In this document: positions 6,661 to 12,753 of the stretch, one piece after another
How positions within the stretch are numbered: the stretch's first letter is position 1
Layout of the letters: the number at the start of each line of letters is the position of its first letter
Notes under the pieces: model-generated
What the model saw: the letters and a program-made list of their open reading frames with translations, nothing else
What the model was told of the DNA's origin: nothing
Databases searched by the model: none
Assembly (NCBI GenBank): GCA_023433515.1
Contig: JAEZCN010000157.1
Coordinates: 1 to 14,022 of the forward strand
Source: Pseudomonadota bacterium
Lineage (GTDB): Bacteria; Pseudomonadota; Gammaproteobacteria; Steroidobacterales; Steroidobacteraceae
Reading direction: 5' to 3'
DNA length: 14,022 nucleotides
Translations under genes and position numbers: made by a program

Positions 6661-6993
6661 CAGACGGGAGCTGCACCGCCTGCCGTCGCGCGCAGATCCG
6701 CTTCCCGGACAACTCGATGCGCGAGGTCGTATTCCGGTTCCACCGAGGTACTAACTAGCCGCCCATCGCGCTTCCTGTCTCCAGGTACAAGACCCCGGCG
6801 AGATCTTGACCCGCGTCCGCGGGGCCTGGCAAAGCCGCGCCGGAGGCGTCGAAACCCGAATGTGACGTGGCGCGCGTTTGCGGTGATTGCTGCCCGGATC
6901 GCCCTCGCGCGCGCCATGTCGATACCCGAGCATCCTCTCGACGCTTCACACTCCAGAATAATCCGGAGCGTCGGGAACGATGAAGGATGCTCC
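6661..6993. other. 333-base gap between mutS and the adhesin gene
   Basis: Open frames here on both strands look like random GC-rich translation (Arg-rich, no family resemblance, no ribosome binding site), so I call no gene. The adhesin frame is open from 6862, but that extension places the signal peptide internally. No intrinsic terminator with a T-run is seen after mutS. The last 66 bases hold a large inverted repeat described separately. The part from 6661 to about 6927 has no feature I can name; it should contain the adhesin promoter. Confidence 0.5.
6928..6992 (+). promoter_or_regulatory. Leader hairpin enclosing the adhesin ribosome binding site
   Basis: GAGCATCCT (6928-6936) and AGGATGCTC (6984-6992) are perfect 9-bp arms. 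Inside, CTCGACGCT (6937-6945) pairs with AGCGTCGGG (6967-6975) over 9 bp with one G-T wobble, stacked on the outer stem apart from an 8-base bulge on the 3' side (6976-6983). The Shine-Dalgarno AAGGA (6983-6987) is in the 3' outer arm and the start ATG (6994) follows the stem by one base. Folded mRNA would hide the ribosome binding site, so translation should need unfolding by temperature, a small RNA, a ligand or a protein. The pairing is seen; the control is inferred. Confidence 0.65.
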
Positions 6994-8763
6994 ATGACAT
7001 TCCGTAAAATCCGCGCTGCCTTATGGACAATGAGTGTGCTCGGACTTTCAGGCCCGCTCGTCCCGGCTCAGACAGTCGAGTGCTCCGAGACCCTTGCCGG
7101 CCCGCAGACCGACTCGCTTGTCTGCGGTACGGGCGGCAACAACACCGGGGCGGGCAACACGGGCGTCGGCCGCAACACGAACATGTATGGCAGCGGGAAC
7201 ACGGCCGTGGGCCTGCAGGCCTCCACCGGCGCCAACTTCGCCACTTCCGTCGGTTACCAGGCGACGAGCGCCAGTGTGAACACGACTTCGGTGGGTTCGC
7301 ATTCGGTCGCCACCGGCGCGAATTCGACCGCGCTGGGGCAGGCCGCCCAGGCGCAGGGAAACAACTCCGTCGCGCTGGGCGCGAATTCGGTCGCGACGGA
7401 AGCGAACACCGTGAGCGTCGGCAGTGCCGGCGCCACACGTCGCATCGTGAATGTCGGCGGACCCGTCGCCGACACCGACGCGGCGAACCGGCTGTACGTC
7501 GACACGACCGCCGCCGACACGCTCGACGCCGCGCAGACTTTCGCGACCAACGCGGCCACCAATGCTCAGGCCGCCGCCGAGTCGTTTGCAGCGACGGCCG
7601 CGGGCAACGCGCAGTCCGCCGCCGAAGCGTTCGCGTCGAACGCGGCCAGCAACGCGCAGAACGCGGCGCAGACCTACGCGGCCAACGCCGCCAACACGGC
7701 GGCTGCCGCCGCGCAGTCGAATGCGCAGGCACACGCCAATGCGCTCGTCACCGGCGGCGCCACCACCGCGAGCTTCGCGGGCGTCAACGCCAACAACGGT
7801 GGGATCCAGAACGCCGGCACGATCGGCGGAGTCACCGCGGCGACGCAGTCCGACCAGGCGGTGAACTTCGCGCAATTGCAGGCGGTGTTCACGCAGCTCG
7901 TGCAGAGCGGCCTGTGCCGCATCGACGGCGCCAACGTGACGTGTGGAGCGACCGGCGCGAACGATGCGCTCGCGGCCGGCACCAACGCCAACGTCGGCGC
8001 GGGCGCGCACAACGCGATCGCGCTCGGCACCGACTCGAACGCGCAGAGCGCCGGCACGATCGCCATGGGTCACGGCGCCACGGCCGTGCAATCCAACTCG
8101 GTGGCCATCGGCACGAACGCGCGCGCGCAGTCGCCGGAGCTTCCGGGCACGGCCGCCCAATCTTCCGTGGCCCTGGGCACCGGCACGCAGGCGCTCGGCA
8201 CGAATACCGTCGCGGTCGGCGATCACGCCGTCGCCTCGGCCCACCACTCGGTAGCGATCGGCGGCAACTCGCAGGCGGCGCATGAAAACTCGGTTGCGAT
8301 CGGCAACGGCTCGACGACGAGCGCGGCGAACACCGTGTCGGTCGGCAGCGCCGGCAACGAACGGCGCGTGACGCATGTCGCCGCCGCGACGCAGGGGAGC
8401 GACGCGGTGAACCTGACGCAGCTCAACGCCGCGCTGACCGCCGTGAGCACCAACATCGGCGCCGCGCAGAGCTACACGGACCAGCGCTTCGACTCGGCGA
8501 TTTCGTACACGAACCTGCAGGTGCAGAGCGTTCGCGAATACGCGGCGCGCGGCATCGCGGCCACCCTGGCCATGCCGTCGGTCTCACCCTCCGAAGCTGG
8601 CAAGACGGCCTTCGGTCTCGGTACGGGTTATCACGACGGGCAGGTCGCGGTCGGCCTCGCGGTCGCGCACGCGTTCAGCAGCGACTTCCAGCTCTCGGGC
8701 GGCGTGGCGAAGGTGCACGGTGGACGCAACGCCGCGCGCGTGGCGGTCGGCTTCGAGTTCTGA
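6994..8763 (+). CDS. Trimeric autotransporter adhesin (YadA-like, two-headed)
   Basis: A 589-residue type Vc surface adhesin. Residues 1-25 are a signal peptide (MTFRKIRAALWTM...PLVPA). A first YadA-type head with repeats such as GNTAVGLQA and GNNSVALGANSVAT (about 45-136) runs into a neck starting ANTVSVGSAG at 137. An alanine-rich coiled-coil stalk follows (about 170-245, NAQAAAESF-like repeats). A second head (about 320-444; IALGTDSNAQS, SVAIGTNA) runs into a second neck, ANTVSVGSAGNERRV at 445. The C-terminal ~90 residues (TDQRFDSAISYTNLQVQSVREYA...VAVGFEF) are the YadA anchor, which trimerises into a 12-strand barrel. Cys30/Cys44 and Cys308/Cys317 precede the two heads. The ATG at 6994 has AAGGA six bases upstream, within a hairpin. 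It is small for the family. It binds host, matrix or neighbouring cells in relatives; the ligand here is unknown. Confidence 0.94.
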   Translation: MTFRKIRAALWTMSVLGLSGPLVPAQTVECSETLAGPQTDSLVCGTGGNNTGAGNTGVGRNTNMYGSGNTAVGLQASTGANFATSVGYQATSASVNTTSVGSHSVATGANSTALGQAAQAQGNNSVALGANSVATEANTVSVGSAGATRRIVNVGGPVADTDAANRLYVDTTAADTLDAAQTFATNAATNAQAAAESFAATAAGNAQSAAEAFASNAASNAQNAAQTYAANAANTAAAAAQSNAQAHANALVTGGATTASFAGVNANNGGIQNAGTIGGVTAATQSDQAVNFAQLQAVFTQLVQSGLCRIDGANVTCGATGANDALAAGTNANVGAGAHNAIALGTDSNAQSAGTIAMGHGATAVQSNSVAIGTNARAQSPELPGTAAQSSVALGTGTQALGTNTVAVGDHAVASAHHSVAIGGNSQAAHENSVAIGNGSTTSAANTVSVGSAGNERRVTHVAAATQGSDAVNLTQLNAALTAVSTNIGAAQSYTDQRFDSAISYTNLQVQSVREYAARGIAATLAMPSVSPSEAGKTAFGLGTGYHDGQVAVGLAVAHAFSSDFQLSGGVAKVHGGRNAARVAVGFEF

Positions 8764-8774
8764 TTCGCGAGTCC

Positions 8775-8807
8775 CGCCGGGCCTCGAGCTCTGACCACGC
8801 CCGGGCG
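8775..8807. terminator. Imperfect hairpin between the adhesin and dctM
   Basis: CGCCGGGC (8775-8782) can pair with GCCCGGGCG (8799-8807) with one bulged G. It lies in the 64-base gap between the converging adhesin and dctM genes. There is no T-run on either strand, so terminator function is only a possibility. Confidence 0.25.
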
Positions 8808-8827
8808 CCTGCCGCGGATCGCTGGCC

Positions 8828-10156
8828 TCACTTCGGGCCGTAAACATAGTTCGGCAGCCACAGCGCGATCTGCGGAAAGGCGCTCACCAGCGCGAGCCCG
8901 ATCACCATGATGATCACGAATGGGATGATCGACTTGTAGATGTCGATCAGCGTCACGTCCTTCGGCGCCATCGCGCGCATCAGGAACAGGTTGTAGCCGA
9001 AGGGCGGCGTGATGTACGCGATCTGGCAGGTGATGACGTAGAGGACGCCGTACCAGATCGGATCGAATCCGAGCTGGATCACCATCGGTATGAACAGCGG
9101 CGCGACGATGATCAGCATCGCCGTGTCGTCGAGGAACGTGCCCATCACGATGTAGGTGAGCTGCATGAGCACCAGCACGTGCCAGGGCTCCAGACCCCAT
9201 TCCTGGAGAAACAGCGTTTCGATCGCCCGCACCGCGCCGAGTCCATCGAACACCGCGCCGAACGCCAGCGCCGCGAGGATGATCCACATGAACATGCAGC
9301 TCACCGCGAGACTCTTGCGCAGCACTTCGTGCATCACGCGGAACGTCAACCGGCGCTTGAACGCGGCCACGAGCGTGGCGGCGAGCGCACCCACCGCGGA
9401 CGACTCCACCATGCTGGTGACGCCCATCACGAACAGGCCGGTCATCGAGAATATGATCAGCAGTGGCAGGATGCCCGCCTGCAGCAGGCGGATCTTTTCG
9501 CCGAGGCTGATCTGCTGGCGCTCCTCGGCCGCGAGTGGCGGACCGAGACTCGGTTGCAGGTGGCAGCGAACCAGGATGTAGATGATGAACAGCGCGGCGA
9601 GCAGCAATCCGGGACCGACGCCGGCGAGCCATAGCTGTCCCACGGGCTGGCGCGCGATCATGCCGTAGAGCACCAGCACGACACTCGGCGGGATCATGAT
9701 GCCGAGCGAACTACCGGCCTGGATGACGCCGGTCACCATGATCTTGTCGTAGCCGCGGCGCAGCAGCTCCGGCAACGCGATGGTCGCGCCGATCGCCATG
9801 CCCGCGACGGACAGGCCGTTCATGGCCGAGATCGCCACCATGAGCAGCACCGTGCCGACGGCGAGTCCGCCGCGCATCGGACCCGACCACACGTGGAACA
9901 TGCGGTACAGGTCCGTCGCGATGCCCGATTCGGACAGCATGTAGCCCATGTAGACGAACATGGGCAGCGTCAACATGGGATACCAATTGAGCAGCGTGAT
10001 CGTCGAGGCGAAGGGCATCTCGACGGCGCCCTCGCCCCACAGGCTGAGGGCGAATACCGTGGCCACGAACCCGATGGCGCCGAACACGCGCTGCCCGGTG
10101 ATGAGCAGCAGCATGAACGTGGAAAACATCAGGGCCGCGATCAGCTCGTAGCTCAT
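8828..10156 (-). CDS. dctM: TRAP transporter large permease subunit
   Basis: DctM is the membrane subunit that uses the sodium or proton gradient to import the substrate delivered by DctP. The 442-residue protein is hydrophobic over most of its length, consistent with about a dozen membrane segments. Both inverted-repeat signature loops are present: GIMIPPS at 152-158 and TPPFGYN at 383-389, with EMPFASTITLLNWYPMLTLP and NGLSVAGMAIGA between known conserved helices. It is the larger DctM class found in systems for keto acids, aromatic acids and similar carboxylates. Its ATG overlaps the dctQ stop by four bases (ATGA, 10153-10156), indicating translational coupling. It is the last gene of dctP-dctQ-dctM and converges on the adhesin gene. 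Family certain; substrate unknown. Confidence 0.96.
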   Translation of the reverse strand: MSYELIAALMFSTFMLLLITGQRVFGAIGFVATVFALSLWGEGAVEMPFASTITLLNWYPMLTLPMFVYMGYMLSESGIATDLYRMFHVWSGPMRGGLAVGTVLLMVAISAMNGLSVAGMAIGATIALPELLRRGYDKIMVTGVIQAGSSLGIMIPPSVVLVLYGMIARQPVGQLWLAGVGPGLLLAALFIIYILVRCHLQPSLGPPLAAEERQQISLGEKIRLLQAGILPLLIIFSMTGLFVMGVTSMVESSAVGALAATLVAAFKRRLTFRVMHEVLRKSLAVSCMFMWIILAALAFGAVFDGLGAVRAIETLFLQEWGLEPWHVLVLMQLTYIVMGTFLDDTAMLIIVAPLFIPMVIQLGFDPIWYGVLYVITCQIAYITPPFGYNLFLMRAMAPKDVTLIDIYKSIIPFVIIMVIGLALVSAFPQIALWLPNYVYGPK

Positions 10157-10680
10157 TCGATCTGTCTCTCGGTGGCCTTCGCGATGTCCTTGAAGAGGAT
10201 CGAGATCGCCTGCAACAACATCAGCACGAAGCCCACGACCATGATGATCTTGATGGGCGCCATGGGCGGCGCCCAGGCTGAATAGTTAGTCTGGTTGTAC
10301 TTGAGGGAATAGGCGCTGCTGGAGATGCCGCCGTAGATCATGAACGCCAGGTAGAAGATCAGGAAGAACACCGTGATCGAATCGACGTACGCACGGGTGC
10401 GCGGCTTCCAGCGTTCGTACAACACGTCCATGCGAACGTGAGAGTCGAGTTGCATGGAATAGCCGCCGCCGAGGATGTAATAGGCGGCCATCAGGAACTG
10501 CGCCATCTCGATGATCCACACGAGCGGCACGTTGAACACGTAGCGGGTCAACGAACCGAAAATCAGCACGCCCAGGATCACGAGCGCGAGGTACATCACG
10601 ATCGAGCCCAACACGCGGTTCGTGGCATCCACGTATCGCACGTATAGCCTCACGGCCTTGGGCATGGTGGCGGTGGTCAC
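10153..10680 (-). CDS. dctQ: TRAP transporter small permease subunit
   Basis: DctQ is the four-helix membrane subunit that partners DctM. Hydrophobic segments lie at about 23-44, 53-73, 100-119 and 142-163 of 175 residues. Typical DctQ sequence is visible: TRYVFNVPLVWIIEMAQFL (45-63) and HVRMDVLYERW (81-91). Start choice is open. The longest frame begins with GTG at 10680; an ATG at 10665 gives a protein five residues shorter. Neither has a clear Shine-Dalgarno. A five-codon ORF (ATG at 10695, encoding MSKRP) ends in a TGA that overlaps the GTG, which could couple initiation. The gene overlaps dctM by four bases and lies 67 bases after dctP, behind a strong GC hairpin. Confidence 0.93.
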   Translation of the reverse strand: MTTATMPKAVRLYVRYVDATNRVLGSIVMYLALVILGVLIFGSLTRYVFNVPLVWIIEMAQFLMAAYYILGGGYSMQLDSHVRMDVLYERWKPRTRAYVDSITVFFLIFYLAFMIYGGISSSAYSLKYNQTNYSAWAPPMAPIKIIMVVGFVLMLLQAISILFKDIAKATERQIE

Positions 10681-10703
10681 GGTCGTTTACTCATGCGAGG
10701 TCC

Positions 10704-10725
10704 GCGGGGGGCCGGCCGCCCCCGC
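10704..10725 (-). repeat. Intercistronic GC hairpin between dctP and dctQ
   Basis: GCGGGGG (10704-10710) pairs with CCCCCGC (10719-10725), seven G-C pairs around an eight-base loop GCCGGCCG. On the transcribed minus strand it lies 22 bases after the dctP stop and has no following U-run, so it is not a normal terminator. In binding-protein transport operons such stem-loops often protect the upstream message from 3' decay, giving more binding protein than permease. That role is inferred here. Confidence 0.6.
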
Positions 10726-10747
10726 CCGCCACGAGACTCGCTCGAGC

Positions 10748-11821
10748 CTATCTATACGGCGGACCCGCCTTGGACATGAGAGCGTTGTAGTCCTTGAAGA
10801 TCTGGACCACCTTCGCGCAGCGCGGGCTGGTGGCGGCGACCTCGTCCCAGAACTTCTGGGCCTCGGCCTCGACCTTGGACCATTCCGCGGCCGGGATCGT
10901 CGTGAGCTTCATCTTCGGACCATTGACGCGCAGGTCCGCCTCGCCGGCCCAGTACCAGTGCTGGCGATAGTAGTGAGAGCTGTCCATGCAGAGCTTGAAC
11001 AGCGTCTTCAGATGCTCCGGCACCTTCTCCCAGGACTTGGTGTTCGCGAAATACGAACCGATCCAGGCGCCCGAGATGTTGTTGGTGAGGAAGTACGGCG
11101 TGACGTCCGCCCAGCCCACCGTGTAGTCCTCGGTGATGCCGGACCAGGCCAGTCCGTCGAGCTCGCCCGTCTGGATCGCGACCTGCACGTCGCCCCAGGG
11201 CAGCGTGACCGGTACGACGCCGAAGCGCGTCAGGAACTTGCCCGCCGTCGGGAACGTGAAGATGCGCAGTCCCTTGAGATCCGCGAGTTTGTTGATGGGC
11301 TTGACGGTGTTGAAGTGGCACGGATCCCAGGCGCCCGCGCTCAACCAGGTGACGTTCTCGACCTCACCGTACGCCTCAGCCCAGATCTCGTTGAGTCCCC
11401 ACTTGTGGAACAGCGCCGGGACGTCCAGGCTGAAGCGCGTGGCGAACGGAAAGTATCCGCCGAACACGCGCACGTCGGTCGGTGCGGACATCGAGTCGTC
11501 ATCGCTCTGCACGGCGTCGATGGTGCCCTGCTGCATTGCGCGGAAGAGCTCACCCGTCGGGACGAGCTGGTCGGCGTAATACAGCTCGATGACCATCTCG
11601 CCGTTGGCCGCCTTGTTGAAAGCGTCGATGGACGGCTTGATGACGTGTTCCGCGAGCGCGGGTCCCGCGTAGGTCTGAAGCCGCCACTTGATGGCGGTCT
11701 TCTTCGCGGTCGACACGTTAGGGGCGTCGACACTTTCTTTCTTGGAACAACCGGTGAGTACCGCAGTGGAAGTCGCGGCAGTGGCCAGTGCCGCGTTCTT
11801 AAGGAAAGATCTTCGCTTCAT
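10748..11821 (-). CDS. dctP: TRAP transporter substrate-binding protein, Tat-type lipoprotein
   Basis: DctP captures the substrate outside the inner membrane and delivers it to DctQM. The 357-residue protein starts MKRRSFLKNAALATAATSTA with a twin-arginine motif (RRSFLK, 3-8) and ends its leader in a lipobox, LTGC, with Cys25. The mature part shows DctP-family features: KGLRIFTF with the likely carboxylate-binding Arg186, and LPWGDVQVAIQTGELDGLAWSG at 207-228. The ATG at 11821 follows AGAGGAGAACGCG; an upstream start at 11842 would put the Tat motif at residue 10 and is less likely. Order dctP-dctQ-dctM is standard. The sequence looks closer to the keto-acid/organic-acid (TakP-like) group than to sialic-acid proteins, but the substrate cannot be read. 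Family call firm. Confidence 0.95.
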   Translation of the reverse strand: MKRRSFLKNAALATAATSTAVLTGCSKKESVDAPNVSTAKKTAIKWRLQTYAGPALAEHVIKPSIDAFNKAANGEMVIELYYADQLVPTGELFRAMQQGTIDAVQSDDDSMSAPTDVRVFGGYFPFATRFSLDVPALFHKWGLNEIWAEAYGEVENVTWLSAGAWDPCHFNTVKPINKLADLKGLRIFTFPTAGKFLTRFGVVPVTLPWGDVQVAIQTGELDGLAWSGITEDYTVGWADVTPYFLTNNISGAWIGSYFANTKSWEKVPEHLKTLFKLCMDSSHYYRQHWYWAGEADLRVNGPKMKLTTIPAAEWSKVEAEAQKFWDEVAATSPRCAKVVQIFKDYNALMSKAGPPYR

Positions 11822-12069
11822 CGCGTTCTCCTCTTGGCACATCGTGATCGGGGCAGACCATCAACGGAGCGCCGGCGCGGCTTTATTGTTTGAGCGTTTA
11901 AGCCTTGCCGAATCTGAACGTCGATCGATTGTTGCACGGCCGCGAGGGGCGCATCAATTCATCGTCGGGAGTCGATCGGGCCTTGCTCCGCCGCGGTGCG
12001 ACGCGAGGACCGCTGCTTCAAGACGGGCCGTGCGACGGTGGGTCCGCCGCCAGGTAGTGAGTACCCGTC
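11822..12069. other. 248-base gap upstream of dctP
   Basis: This region should contain the dctP promoter, on the minus strand. The most AT-rich part is about 11880-11940, 60-120 bases upstream of dctP; no clear -35/-10 pair or sigma-54 site could be fixed by eye. At the other end, AGACGGG (12021-12027) and CCCGTCT (12064-12070) are perfect 7-bp arms separated by 36 bases that start at the hydrolase stop codon; they may help end that transcript, but no T-run follows. No gene was recognised. Confidence 0.4.
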
Positions 12070-12705
12070 TCAGCGTTCGGAGAAATGACCGTCGATCAGG
12101 AAGGAACCCACCTGGCGCGCGACCCGGCGCGACATGAGCATACCCATGTGGCTGACGGGCAAAGCCACGTGCGCCTTGCATCCGGGAAACCGGGTTTCGC
12201 TCAGCGCGACGGTGCCATCGGAATCCTCGTCGAATTGCGCGAAGAACCGGCCGAGGCCCATCGGGCGTGTTCCGGCGATCACGCCGAGCTCGTGGGCGCA
12301 ATTCCATTGATACGGAGGGTGATCCTCGACCAGTTCGCTCGCGACGATGGGACCGACCAGCGCGCGCAACATCGCGTGCCGGGCCACGGCCTTTGCCGAA
12401 CGGCTGCCGGCCAGCGGAGTGCCGAGCATGACCACCCGCCCCTCGCGCGGCTTGGCTTCGTGTTCGAAGTAACGGCACAGGACGATGCCGCCCAGGCTGT
12501 GCGCCACGAAGTGCACGCGATCGGCGTCGATGTCGTCCACGAAGCGCGCGAGACGCTCGAGCGTCGGATCCAGCGCGCCACGCGTCGTCGGATAACTGAA
12601 CCGGTGGCACTGGAACCCGAACGCGCCCTCGATCCGCCGGCGCAGCAACGTGAACTCCGCTCCATTGAGGAACAGCCCATGCACGAAAACTACTGCGGTC
12701 TTCAT
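12070..12705 (-). CDS. Alpha/beta hydrolase, lipase/esterase-like
   Basis: A 211-residue serine hydrolase of the alpha/beta fold. The oxyanion-hole motif FVHGLF is at 7-12, the nucleophile elbow AHSLGG at 68-73 (Ser70), a likely acid at Asp161 or Asp163 in DSDGTV, and the likely catalytic His186 in LPVSHMGM. VVMLGTPLAGSRSA (91-104) resembles lipase/PGAP1-like proteins, which attack ester bonds of lipids or related acyl groups. No signal peptide or membrane segment is present, so it is probably cytoplasmic. The ATG at 12705 gives the standard MKTAVVFVHG start; GTG at 12714 adds three residues. It follows aspS by 48 bases and may be read from the same transcript. Substrate is unknown. Confidence 0.88.
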   Translation of the reverse strand: MKTAVVFVHGLFLNGAEFTLLRRRIEGAFGFQCHRFSYPTTRGALDPTLERLARFVDDIDADRVHFVAHSLGGIVLCRYFEHEAKPREGRVVMLGTPLAGSRSAKAVARHAMLRALVGPIVASELVEDHPPYQWNCAHELGVIAGTRPMGLGRFFAQFDEDSDGTVALSETRFPGCKAHVALPVSHMGMLMSRRVARQVGSFLIDGHFSER

Positions 12706-12716
12706 ACACTTCACGT

Positions 12717-12739
12717 ACGGCGCCCCGCAGGGGCGACGT
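12717..12739. repeat. Small hairpin between aspS and the hydrolase gene
   Basis: CGCCCC (12721-12726) and GGGGCG (12730-12735) pair around the loop GCA, and outer ACG/CGT triplets (12717-12719, 12737-12739) can extend the stem past one mismatch. It lies in the 48-base gap between the aspS stop and the hydrolase start. With no U-run it is not a good terminator; it may be an mRNA-processing structure or slow the downstream ribosome. Confidence 0.4.
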
Positions 12740-12753
12740 TTCCTTTGTGGGCG

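Noticed and set aside
6862..6993. Longer N-terminus for the adhesin
   Set aside because: It would bury the signal peptide at residue 45, and the ATG at 6994 has its own Shine-Dalgarno.
6633..6995. Possible small genes in the gap after mutS on either strand
   Set aside because: The frames lack ribosome binding sites and family resemblance, and their composition fits random GC-rich translation.
7140..8340. Repeated DNA blocks inside the adhesin gene, considered as a CRISPR or satellite array
   Set aside because: The repeats are irregular, in frame, and encode head, neck and alanine-rich stalk repeats of the protein.
7048..8376. A 442-codon frame antisense to the adhesin
   Set aside because: The repetitive plus-strand gene creates a repetitive antisense frame; no start signal or motif is present.
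10622..11893. A 423-codon open frame antisense to dctP and the start of dctQ
   Set aside because: It overlaps two certain genes, is rich in Arg, Val and Asp in shadow fashion, and has no recognisable domain.
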